Assembly: GCA_900539525.1 (NCBI GenBank)
Contig: UQCM01000012.1
Span: forward strand, 1 to 64,000
Reading direction: 5' to 3'
From: an uncultured Blautia sp.
GTDB lineage: Bacteria; Bacillota; Clostridia; Lachnospirales; Lachnospiraceae
Length of the DNA: 64,000 bases
The notes under the pieces are model-generated. The model saw only the letters and a program-made list of their open reading frames with translations, searched no databases and had not been told where the DNA came from. Made by a program: the position numbers and the translations under genes. Within the stretch, counting starts at the first letter, position 1; the number at the start of each line of letters is the position of its first letter. Below, in pieces: positions 8,944 through 18,446 of this stretch.

Positions 8944-9250
8944 ACATGGAAACGGCCTGGCAGCTCTTACACCTGTGATCGTAGAAGCCTCCTGGAAGGG
9001 AAATGAAGCAAAGTTTGAGCGTATTTCAAAGCTTCTGGGCGGAAGCGGCGCTGCCGATTGTGCAGAGCAGATCAGGGATCTTCTTGAGAAGATCAACCTG
9101 TCTGTGACACTTACCGGTCTCGGTCTTACGGAAGACGATATTCCGTGGATGGCAGAGAACTGTATGAAAGTATCGGCTGCATCAGTAGCAAACAACCCGG
9201 TTGTATTTACACAGGAAGAGATTGCAAAGATCTACCGGGAAGCAATGTAA
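8944..9250 (+). pseudogene. Iron-containing alcohol dehydrogenase, C-terminal fragment
   Basis: About 101 codons from VHGNGLAALTPVIVEASW to the stop, including the class-III metal-dependent alcohol dehydrogenase C-terminal helices (LTEDDIPWMAENCMK). The histidine in HGNGLAA corresponds to a metal-ligand region of the family. All of the NAD-binding half and the start are missing. The frame upstream of 8944 belongs to antisense PucR sequence, so this is a deletion remnant. A hairpin terminator follows at 9276. Confidence 0.78.
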
Positions 9251-9275
9251 GAATGAAAAATATGGATTAAAAGAA

Positions 9276-9310
9276 GCCGGTGACTGCATGGAGGAATTGC
9301 AGTCACTGGC
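9276..9310 (+). terminator. Hairpin terminator after the alcohol dehydrogenase remnant
   Basis: A 13-bp stem, GCCGGTGACTGCA / TGCAGTCACTGGC, with a 9-base loop and TTGTTC after it. Its survival supports the view that a complete gene once ended here. Confidence 0.65.
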
Positions 9311-9349
9311 TTGTTCATGTTCACGGAGCGAACAGTAACACACGTATTC

Positions 9350-9400
9350 GTAACTATTCAGAGTCCATTCGCAAAATCGCCTCTGTGAGGCTTTTCTTTC
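9350..9400 (+). repeat. MITE-like element, left end only
   Basis: GTAACTATTCAGAGTCC and the GCAAAATCGCCTCTGTGAGG hairpin part, then unrelated sequence. It marks the left edge of the type I restriction-modification operon. Confidence 0.7.
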
Positions 9401-9443
9401 ATTTTAGCCATTTTGAAAGAAAAATATAATCTTTTTTCCTTTC

Positions 9444-9689
9444 GTGTGGTATGATGGTATCAATGTTAATTGGCATAGTATTGTTGATGAGAAAAGGAAA
9501 ATCAGGGCAATAAGTTATAACGGATTATGGAAACTGCTGATTGATAATGGCATGAACAAAGGCGAACTGTGTAAGAGAACCGGTCTTAATTCCAGCACGA
9601 TGGCAAAGGTGACAAATGGTGCATCTGTGAAATTGTCAGTTTTGGAGAGAATCTGCAAGGAATTGAATTGTAATTTTCAGACCTTGTAG
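9444..9689 (+). CDS. Small Cro/C1-type helix-turn-helix protein, probably frameshifted at its end
   Basis: About 81 residues with the core ISYNGLWKLLIDNGMNKGEL and STMAKVTNGASVKLSVLERI, the form of the small HTH proteins often found directly before hsdM. It may regulate the restriction operon. The present frame ends FQTL at 9689, while a shifted frame from about 9673 reads FSDLVDYVNDSKISKGK up to 9726, which fits the family ending better; a one-base change near 9672 is likely. No ATG precedes the conserved start, and the GTG at 9444 lacks a clear ribosome binding site. It may not be functional. Confidence 0.6.
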   Translation: MWYDGINVNWHSIVDEKRKIRAISYNGLWKLLIDNGMNKGELCKRTGLNSSTMAKVTNGASVKLSVLERICKELNCNFQTL

Positions 9690-9747
9690 ATTATGTGAAT
9701 GACAGCAAAATAAGTAAAGGAAAATAACCTATCAGGAGGAAGATAAA

Positions 9748-11313
9748 ATGGCGATTGATAATAAAAAGGAACAAGAGCGGGAAGAACTCCATCGTGCAAT
9801 ATGGGCGATTGCGGACGAACTCCGTGGAGCAGTAGATGGATGGGATTTCAAGAATTATGTTCTTGGAACGATGTTTTATAGATATGTTTCTGAAAATCTT
9901 ACAGCATATATTAACGAAGGAGAGGCAGAAGCCGGCAATAAGGATTTTGATTACGCAAAAATGAATGATGCTGATGTGGAGGAGGCCAGAGAAGGTCTGG
10001 TCGAAGAAAAAGGATTCTTTATTCTTCCGTCAGAATTATTCTGTAATGTCAGGGCGAAGGCTGCCAATGATGAGAACCTCAATGAAACATTGGAGAGGGT
10101 GTTTAACCATATTGAGGAATCAGCGAAAGGAAGCGAATCTGAAGGAAGCTTTGCAGGATTGTTTGATGATTTTGATGTGAATAGCAATAAACTTGGTTCC
10201 ACTGTTGCAAAGAGAAATGAGAGACTTGTTAAGCTTATTGATGGTGTAGCAAATATGAATCTTGGTTCAGTAAAGGATCATGATATAGATGCGTTTGGAG
10301 ATGCATACGAATATCTCATGACAATGTACGCTTCTAATGCCGGTAAGTCCGGCGGAGAGTTTTTTACACCAGCGGATGTTTCAGAACTTTTGACACGACT
10401 GGGAACAGTTGGAAAGAAAACAATAAATAAGGTGTATGACCCAGCCTGTGGTTCCGGGTCTCTTCTTCTCAAGGCCGAAAAGGTTCTCGGAAAGGAAGCT
10501 GTTTTAAATGGCTTTTTCGGACAGGAAATTAACATTACTACATACAACCTTTGCAGAATTAATATGTTCTTGCATGATATAGGATTTGATAAGTTTGACA
10601 TCGCATGCGAAGACACGCTTATTAACCCTCAGCATTGGGATGATGAACCATTTGAGCTTATTGTTTCAAATCCGCCTTATTCCATAAAGTGGGAAGGCGA
10701 TGACAATCCTCTGTTAATCAATGACCCTAGATTTGCACCTGCCGGTGTTTTGGCACCAAAGAGTAAAGCGGATTTAGCGTTTATTATGCACAGTCTTTCA
10801 TGGCTTGCTCCGAATGGAACGGCTGCTATTGTTTGCTTTCCTGGTATCATGTATCGTGGTGGAGCGGAACAGAAGATTAGAAAATATCTCGTAGAGAATA
10901 ACTATGTAGATTGTATTATCCAGTTACCTGCCAATCTTTTCTTCGGTACATCTATCGCTACCTGTATCATGGTTATGAAGAAAGGTAAAACAGATAATAA
11001 AGTATTGTTCATTGATGCAACAAATGAATGTATTAAGGTGACAAATAACAATAAGCTGACGGAAGATAATATTCAGAGAATTGTTGATGCTTTTACAAGC
11101 CGAGAAGATGTAGAACACTTCTCTAAATTAGTATCTTTTAATGAGATATCTGAGAATGGCTACAACCTTTCTGTATCTTCTTATGTGGAAGCAGAAGATA
11201 CAAGAGAAAAAATAGATATTGTGAAGTTGAATGCAGAGATTAAAGAAATTGTTGCGAGAGAACAGGTGCTTCGTGATGAGATAGACAAGATTATCGCAGA
11301 AATCGAGGTGTAA
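9748..11313 (+). CDS. hsdM: Type I restriction-modification methyltransferase subunit M
   Basis: A 521-residue N6-adenine methyltransferase subunit that works with HsdS to methylate the recognition site and with HsdR to cut unmodified DNA. An N-terminal helical HsdM_N domain (residues about 10-170) precedes the methylase domain, with the AdoMet-binding motif DPACGSGSLL at about 231 and the catalytic NPPY motif at about 308. The C-terminal helices end in EIVAREQVLRDEIDKI. The ATG at 9748 follows CAGGAGGAAGATAAA. hsdS starts 3 bases after the stop. The operon is visibly richer in A and T than the sbcDC or gltB regions, suggesting transfer. Confidence 0.95.
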   Translation: MAIDNKKEQEREELHRAIWAIADELRGAVDGWDFKNYVLGTMFYRYVSENLTAYINEGEAEAGNKDFDYAKMNDADVEEAREGLVEEKGFFILPSELFCNVRAKAANDENLNETLERVFNHIEESAKGSESEGSFAGLFDDFDVNSNKLGSTVAKRNERLVKLIDGVANMNLGSVKDHDIDAFGDAYEYLMTMYASNAGKSGGEFFTPADVSELLTRLGTVGKKTINKVYDPACGSGSLLLKAEKVLGKEAVLNGFFGQEINITTYNLCRINMFLHDIGFDKFDIACEDTLINPQHWDDEPFELIVSNPPYSIKWEGDDNPLLINDPRFAPAGVLAPKSKADLAFIMHSLSWLAPNGTAAIVCFPGIMYRGGAEQKIRKYLVENNYVDCIIQLPANLFFGTSIATCIMVMKKGKTDNKVLFIDATNECIKVTNNNKLTEDNIQRIVDAFTSREDVEHFSKLVSFNEISENGYNLSVSSYVEAEDTREKIDIVKLNAEIKEIVAREQVLRDEIDKIIAEIEV

Positions 11314-11316
11314 GTT

Positions 11317-13163
<1,847 letters not shown>

Positions 13164-13176
13164 GGAGGCGATATAA

Positions 13177-16100
13177 GTGCCATACTTTAATATTGTAGCT
13201 GAGACAAATGAAAATACTGTGGTAACGCAGTATGAACCGGTAAAGCAACGCTCTGATTCGTATCAAAGTGAAGCGGAGTTGGAAAAAGAATTTATTCGTA
13301 TGCTGACAGAACAGGGATATGAGTATTTGCAGATTCATACAGAAGAGGATATGGTTGCCAATATTCGTGCCAAACTGGAGGAGCTGAATAACTATTCATT
13401 TTCTGACAGTGAATGGGATAGATTTTTTAAAGAGTGTATTGCTAATGGGAATGATGGTATTGCCGAAAAAACTTGTAAGATTCAAGAAGATAATGTTCAG
13501 GTATTGAAGCGTGATGACGGAATGACCAAGAACATTACACTAATTGACAGAAAGAATATTCATAACAATCGCTTGCAAGTAATTAATCAGTATGTAGTTA
13601 CTACAGAACAAGGGGCAAGACACGATAACAGATATGATGTTACCGTACTTGTTAACGGTTTACCACTGGTTCATATTGAACTGAAAAGAAGAGGTGTAGC
13701 CATCAGAGAAGCTTTCAATCAGATCAATAGATATGAGAGAGATTCTTTTAGTGTCGGATATGGTTTATTTGAGTATGTCCAGATTTATGTAATTTCTAAT
13801 GGTACAAATACAAAATACTATTCCAACAGCACACGATATAATGCGATTAAGGATTCGGAAGCATCAAACACCAAGAAGGGAAAGACAAGCAATTCTTTTG
13901 AGTTTACTTCCTTCTGGGCTGATGCAAATAATCGTGTTATTCCTGATCTGATAGACTTTACAAAGACATTTTTTGCAAAGCATACAATTTTGAATATACT
14001 TACAAAATATTGTGTTTTTACTTCTGAAAAGATGCTTATGGTTATGAGGCCGTATCAGATAACTGCAACGGAACGTATTCTCAATCGTATTGAAATTGCT
14101 CATAACTACAAGAAGTATGGAGATATAGCTGCCGGTGGATATGTATGGCATACTACAGGAAGTGGAAAAACATTAACTTCTTTTAAGACAGCAAGACTTG
14201 CAAGCAATCTTGAGTTTATTGATAAAGTTCTGTTTGTTGTTGATCGTAAAGACTTAGATTATCAGACAATGAAAGAGTATGACCGTTTTGAGAAAGGTTC
14301 TGCAAATAGCAATTCTTCGACAGCCATTCTTGAGAGACAGCTTAGAGATTCCAAGTCGAAGATTATTATTACAACAATTCAGAAGCTTTCAACTTTCATT
14401 AAGAAAAATGCGAAGGATCACCCTGCTTTTGATAAGCAGATAGTTATCATTTTTGATGAGTGTCACCGCAGTCAGTTTGGTGATATGCATGCTGCAATTG
14501 TTTCCAGCTTTAAGAAATATTATATGTTTGGTTTTACAGGGACACCTATATTTCCGGCAAATTCCGGTTCAGTGAAAAATCCTAAGTTTGCAACTACGGA
14601 GCAAACCTTTGGAGACCAGCTACATACATATACAATCGTGGATGCTATTAATGATAAAAATGTTCTTCCTTTCAAGGTCGAGTATCATAAAACTATGGCT
14701 GTTGAACCGGATATAGATGATGAAATGGTTCTGGATATAGACAGAAAGAAAGCATTTGAAGCTCCTGAGAGAATTACAAAGATTACAAAATATATTTTGG
14801 ATCATTTTGACCAGAAGACATATCGCGGGGATAAAACCTATGTATATAACACGCTTACAAACATTTCGGAAGTAGCATCTGCGGATAGAGGAAAAATAGA
14901 AGAAATCAAGCAGAAACAGAGACTTAGTGGTTTCAATTCTATTTTTGCTGTTTCTTCTGTTGAGATGGCAAAAGCATATTATGAGGAATTTAGGAAGCAG
15001 ATTAAGGAAGACCCAACCAAGGCAATCAAGTTTGCGGTGATTTATAGTTATGGCGCAAACGAGGAAGAACAGGATGGTATTCTTGATGAAGAGAATCCGG
15101 AAGATACATCTGCACTTGACCAGACAGCAAGAGATTTTCTCGATGGAGCAATTCTCGATTATAATCAGATGTTCCACACGAATTATGATACTTCTTCGGA
15201 GAAGTTTCAGAGTTATTATAAGGATGTTTCTTTGCGAATGAAGAATAAGGAACTTGATATGCTTATTGTAGTAAACATGTTCCTGACCGGATTTGATGCA
15301 ACAACTCTTAATACTTTATGGGTTGATAAGAACCTGAAAATGCATGGACTCATTCAGGCATTTTCAAGAACAAATCGAATACTGAACAGCATTAAAACTT
15401 TTGGTAATGTAGTATGTTTTCGTAATTTACAGAAATGTGTAGATTCTGCAATTTCACTGTTTGGAGATAAGAATGCCGGCGGCATTGTATTGATGCAAAG
15501 CTTCAAAGATTATTATTACGGCTATGAGTCAGTGGATGGAAAGCAGATGCCCGGATATGTGGATATGATTGAGGATCTGACAAATAAGTTCCCTCTTACT
15601 GAACCGCAGATAATCGGGGGACAGAATCAGAAAGACTTTATTGCACTATTTGGTTCCATTTTGCGAATGAGAAATCTGCTGGTAGCTTTCGACGAGTTCA
15701 AAGAAAAGGAGTTGTTGTCAGAGAGAGATTTACAGGATTATCTGGGCAGATATCAGGATTTACGAGATGAGTGGAAGAGTAGAAGAGACAATGGAGAAAG
15801 CACAGATATTATTGATGATATAGTATTTGAAGTGGAATTAATCAAACAGATAGAAATCAATATAGATTATATTCTTATGCTTGTTAAAAAGTATCATGAT
15901 ACGCATTGTGAAGATAAGGAAGTCCTGATTACGATAAGGAAAGCCATTGAAGCCAGTCCGGAGCTTAGAAGTAAAAAAGAGCTTATTGAGGCATTCATAA
16001 ATGGAATCAATGAAGTGGATGATGTGATGAATGAGTGGCATGACTACATTGTACAAATGCGTGAGAGTGAACTTCTGATTATCATTGAAGAGGAAAAATT

Positions 16101-16326
16101 GAAAGAAGATGAAACACGCAAATTCCTTGAAAATGCTTTTAGAGAAGGTGAAGTAAAAACTGTAGGAACTGATATTGATAAGCTTATGCCTCCTGTCAGT
16201 CGATTTGGTGGAGGAAACAGAGCAAATAAAAAGAAGAATGTTATTGCAAGACTAAAAGCATACTTTGATAAGTTTTATGGTGTCGGCGGAAATGCAAAGT
16301 TTTTAAGCACAGATAAAAATCAGTGA
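13177..16326 (+). CDS. hsdR: Type I restriction endonuclease subunit R
   Basis: A 1049-residue motor and nuclease subunit. The N-terminal nuclease domain holds the PD-(D/E)xK core HIELKRRG at about residue 166. The translocase follows with Walker A HTTGSGKT at about 326, the DEAD-like box IIFDECHRS at about 427, FTGTP at about 453 and motif VI QAFSRTNRI. The helical C-terminus binds HsdM. Start is a GTG at 13177 with AAGGAGG seven bases upstream. Length is complete and no frame break was seen, so with hsdM and hsdS the system should be able to cut. A hairpin terminator follows. Confidence 0.95.
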   Translation: MPYFNIVAETNENTVVTQYEPVKQRSDSYQSEAELEKEFIRMLTEQGYEYLQIHTEEDMVANIRAKLEELNNYSFSDSEWDRFFKECIANGNDGIAEKTCKIQEDNVQVLKRDDGMTKNITLIDRKNIHNNRLQVINQYVVTTEQGARHDNRYDVTVLVNGLPLVHIELKRRGVAIREAFNQINRYERDSFSVGYGLFEYVQIYVISNGTNTKYYSNSTRYNAIKDSEASNTKKGKTSNSFEFTSFWADANNRVIPDLIDFTKTFFAKHTILNILTKYCVFTSEKMLMVMRPYQITATERILNRIEIAHNYKKYGDIAAGGYVWHTTGSGKTLTSFKTARLASNLEFIDKVLFVVDRKDLDYQTMKEYDRFEKGSANSNSSTAILERQLRDSKSKIIITTIQKLSTFIKKNAKDHPAFDKQIVIIFDECHRSQFGDMHAAIVSSFKKYYMFGFTGTPIFPANSGSVKNPKFATTEQTFGDQLHTYTIVDAINDKNVLPFKVEYHKTMAVEPDIDDEMVLDIDRKKAFEAPERITKITKYILDHFDQKTYRGDKTYVYNTLTNISEVASADRGKIEEIKQKQRLSGFNSIFAVSSVEMAKAYYEEFRKQIKEDPTKAIKFAVIYSYGANEEEQDGILDEENPEDTSALDQTARDFLDGAILDYNQMFHTNYDTSSEKFQSYYKDVSLRMKNKELDMLIVVNMFLTGFDATTLNTLWVDKNLKMHGLIQAFSRTNRILNSIKTFGNVVCFRNLQKCVDSAISLFGDKNAGGIVLMQSFKDYYYGYESVDGKQMPGYVDMIEDLTNKFPLTEPQIIGGQNQKDFIALFGSILRMRNLLVAFDEFKEKELLSERDLQDYLGRYQDLRDEWKSRRDNGESTDIIDDIVFEVELIKQIEINIDYILMLVKKYHDTHCEDKEVLITIRKAIEASPELRSKKELIEAFINGINEVDDVMNEWHDYIVQMRESELLIIIEEEKLKEDETRKFLENAFREGEVKTVGTDIDKLMPPVSRFGGGNRANKKKNVIARLKAYFDKFYGVGGNAKFLSTDKNQ

Positions 16327-16354
16327 CAAACAGAATGATACGTTAGGATTTCGT

Positions 16355-16390
16355 CAGGCGTATTTTAAAACAGCTTTCTGAGTACGCCTG
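16355..16390 (+). terminator. Hairpin terminator of the hsd operon
   Basis: CAGGCGTA / TACGCCTG stem around a loop that contains TTTTAAAA; located 29 bases after the hsdR stop. No long T run follows, so strength is uncertain. The gap 16391-16500 holds a small GGCGG/CCGCC hairpin and no gene. Confidence 0.5.
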
Positions 16391-16501
16391 ATATTATATA
16401 TGAGAAAAAATCTTTGTGTTTCAGGTAACAATTACACTGCACTTCTCAAGGAGAGATAATGGTATAGGCATGAGGCGGCAATCCCGCCCCCTTCCTTGAT
16501 A

Positions 16502-16666
16502 CTAGTATAGCGTCTCGAAAATAACTACACCAATCACTTGTCTGCTTCTCCGATTGCACAGGTCAAAAATCCTCAGCGTAGCCCGCTACGCCTACGTTTT
16601 TTGACCTGCACACTCGAAAAAGCATTCTGCGCGATTGGTCCAGTTATTTATCGGACGCTATACTAG
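16502..16666. repeat. 165-bp nested palindrome, copy A
   Basis: Starts CTAGTATAGCGTC and ends GACGCTATACTAG. The outer 34-base arms pair with about six mismatches. An inner stem AGGTCAAAAA / TTTTTGACCT encloses a core hairpin GCGTAG-CCCG-CTACGC. Copy B at 54794-54958 has the same length and nearly the same core, plus the segment CTCGAAAAAGCAT, yet different outer and inner stem sequences that pair with each other. No protein is encoded. It lies between hsdR and the toxin-antitoxin genes. Confidence 0.85.
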
Positions 16667-16684
16667 ATGTTTTTGATTGAAAAA

Positions 16685-16969
16685 CTATAAATTGAACAGA
16701 TCACTGTGAGTACCGGTACGGGTAAGTGTGAGCACAAGTACATCTTCTTCATAACGATAGATGAGAAGCCAATCAGGTTGAATATGACATTCTCTATGGC
16801 CAAACTAGTTACCGGATAAAGGGTGATCCTTATATTTAGGATCTAGTGATTCACCATTTGCGAGTTTTGTAACAATATCTTTCAGTAATGAAATATTCAA
16901 ACCGCGGCGTTTTGCAAGTTTATAGTCTTTTTTGAACTGGGTTGTATTTTTGATTTCGTATTTGGTCAT
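16685..16969 (-). pseudogene. YafQ/RelE-type mRNA-cleaving toxin with nonsense codon
   Basis: The frame from ATG at 16969 gives KKDYKLAKRRGLNISLL, then HPLSGN, a TAG at 16807-16805 (codon 55), then FGHRECHIQPDWLLIYRYEE and TRTGTHSDLFNL to the stop at 16685. Around the stop the match to YafQ toxins is continuous, with one residue replaced by the stop codon. The catalytic-region motif HIQPDWLLIY and the terminal HSDLF lie after the stop, so no active toxin should be made. The start overlaps the antitoxin stop as ATGA, the normal coupling of this family. Confidence 0.82.
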
Positions 16970-17247
16970 GTATCGAGGTCTGCAAAGAATTCATTTACAT
17001 CGTGATATCCTTTTATGGTAGGATTCTTTGCAATCCTTTCTGCCTCCAGCATGGCAGAGACGGTTTCTTTATTTGGAGTTCCTTCTGTTATTTTGAAAGG
17101 AATTCCTCGCTCGCGTAGAGACTGTCTGACGAAAATGTTAAAGGCAGTGCTAAGATTCATGCCGAGTTCTTCGTATAGTTCTTCTGCAGCAGCTTTGAGA
17201 TTACTGTCCATGCGAATGCTGATATTGCATGTGGTTGATTTAGCCAT
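16966..17247 (-). CDS. DinJ/RelB family antitoxin
   Basis: A 93-residue antitoxin: an N-terminal ribbon-helix-helix (TTCNISIRMDSNLKAAAEEL, then LGMNLSTAFNIFVRQSLRE) that binds the operon promoter, and a C-terminal part (IAKNPTIKGYHDVNEFFADL) that normally wraps the toxin. ATG at 17247 with GGAAGTGATACC before it. Its partner YafQ-type toxin is broken, so it is now an orphan antitoxin that could still repress its promoter or neutralise related toxins. Confidence 0.88.
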   Translation of the reverse strand: MAKSTTCNISIRMDSNLKAAAEELYEELGMNLSTAFNIFVRQSLRERGIPFKITEGTPNKETVSAMLEAERIAKNPTIKGYHDVNEFFADLDT

Positions 17248-17362
17248 GGTATCACTTCCTTTCTACTGGTACCTATATTATATGCTTTTTGCACAAAAAT
17301 ATCAATACAATGCACAAAAAAATAAAGACTTTGATACGGTTTACCGGACAGAGAAAGGAGAA

Positions 17363-17550
17363 GCTGTGCACGATCAGTCCGCTGGAAGGCGAGTACGAAC
17401 CGGGAAAGCCGGAGTTTGGGTTTCTGTATCTGGCATTTAGGGACAGAACGACCAATACAGAATATATAAATATTTTTGAGAAACAGCCGGGGCAGTATAC
17501 AGAACTGAAAGAATGGATGCTTCGGAAGTAGGATATCACCAGGTCATTGG
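17363..17550 (+). pseudogene. DUF4317 3' end fragment; 188-bp direct repeat, copy 2
   Basis: Second copy of the 188-bp segment at 4621-4808. Codons 17363-17531 give ISPLEGEYEPG, PEFGFLYLAFRDR and a LRK-stop ending, the extreme C-terminus of DUF4317. Upstream of 17363 the sequence is unrelated, so only about 56 codons remain. The metallopeptidase gene follows closely, which may have been the original neighbour. Confidence 0.75.
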
Positions 17551-17613
17551 ATTACAGATATTGCAGGAGAAAATATATAACCGGCAGATCAATAACAGGA
17601 AAGGAAGCAAAAG

Positions 17614-18189
17614 ATGATACAGGAGCTGAAACTTAAACAGGGCGAAAGAGAGATTCATCTGAAGGTGATCCGTTCAGCCAGAAAAAGCATTGGACTGGAA
17701 GTGCGGGGAGGGGAAACCGTGTATGTGCGGATCCCGGCCGGATTACCGGACCCGGAACTGAAACGATTTATTGAGGAACACAGACAGTGGATCTTCGAAA
17801 AGATCAGCCTGGTGCAAAAGAGGAAGGATAACAGGATAGAGACCGGAGCCACTTCTCCGGAAGCCTTATCTCCGGAAGAAATCCGGAAAATCACAGAGAA
17901 GTTTTCATCCAGGGTGCAGTACTACAGCCGGAGGATGGGCGTCACTGTCGGCCGGATCACCATTCGCAATCAGAAAACCCGCTGGGGAAGCTGCAGTGCG
18001 AAAGGGAATCTGAATTTTAATTATCAATTGTATTATTTACCGGAGGAGCTTCTGGATTATGTGGTGGTGCACGAACTGGCTCACCGGAGATATATGAATC
18101 ATTCGGAAGCGTTCTGGAATGAAGTGGAGAAGTACTGTCCGTCTTATCGGCAGTGCAGGGAACGGTTAAAAGCATATAAAACATCATGA
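17614..18189 (+). CDS. YgjP-like (DUF45) zinc metallopeptidase
   Basis: A 191-residue member of the YgjP/SprT-like M48 metalloprotease group. The zinc motif VVVHELAHRRYMNHSEAFW carries HExxH and a third histidine a few residues on. KTRWGSCSAKGNLNFN is the conserved stretch before it. No signal peptide or membrane segment, so it is cytosolic; the substrate of the family is not known. Somewhat shorter than the usual 220-240 residues but with both conserved blocks intact. ATG at 17614 follows GGAAAGGAAGC. A MITE-like repeat end follows. Confidence 0.88.
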   Translation: MIQELKLKQGEREIHLKVIRSARKSIGLEVRGGETVYVRIPAGLPDPELKRFIEEHRQWIFEKISLVQKRKDNRIETGATSPEALSPEEIRKITEKFSSRVQYYSRRMGVTVGRITIRNQKTRWGSCSAKGNLNFNYQLYYLPEELLDYVVVHELAHRRYMNHSEAFWNEVEKYCPSYRQCRERLKAYKTS

Positions 18190-18212
18190 ACGCAGATAGG
18201 CATTCATAAAAG

Positions 18213-18282
18213 TTTTTTTGCATCTGGTGAGAGGGCTCCCGAAGGCAAATATTTATAAATCTGCATGACTCTGAACAGTTAC
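18213..18282 (+). repeat. MITE-like element, right half
   Basis: From TTTTTTTGCATCTGGTGAG to GACTCTGAACAGTTAC. It lies between the metallopeptidase stop and the promoter of the next gene. Confidence 0.7.
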
Positions 18283-18321
18283 CATATAATAGAAAAAGAA
18301 CAAGCTGCCTGCTGATATAAA

Positions 18322-18350
18322 TTGACAGCCTGAACATGTTCAGATACAAT
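18322..18350 (+). promoter_or_regulatory. Promoter with palindromic operator in its spacer
   Basis: TTGACA (18322-18327), a 17-base spacer, and TACAAT (18345-18350). The spacer holds a perfect 14-bp palindrome, CTGAACATGTTCAG (18330-18343), a likely repressor or activator site. It drives the large secreted protein starting at 18447; the leader is about 90 bases. Confidence 0.7.
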
Positions 18351-18446
18351 AAAAATACGGGATTTTCATAGCTTTACGGAGAGAGAACAATTCGTATCAG
18401 AAACTGTTGATTGTGAGAACAAACAAAAGAAAAGGGAGGAATGCCT

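Noticed and set aside
18330..18343. LexA/DinR box
   Set aside because: The half-sites GAAC and GTTC are separated by two bases, while the Gram-positive SOS box needs four.
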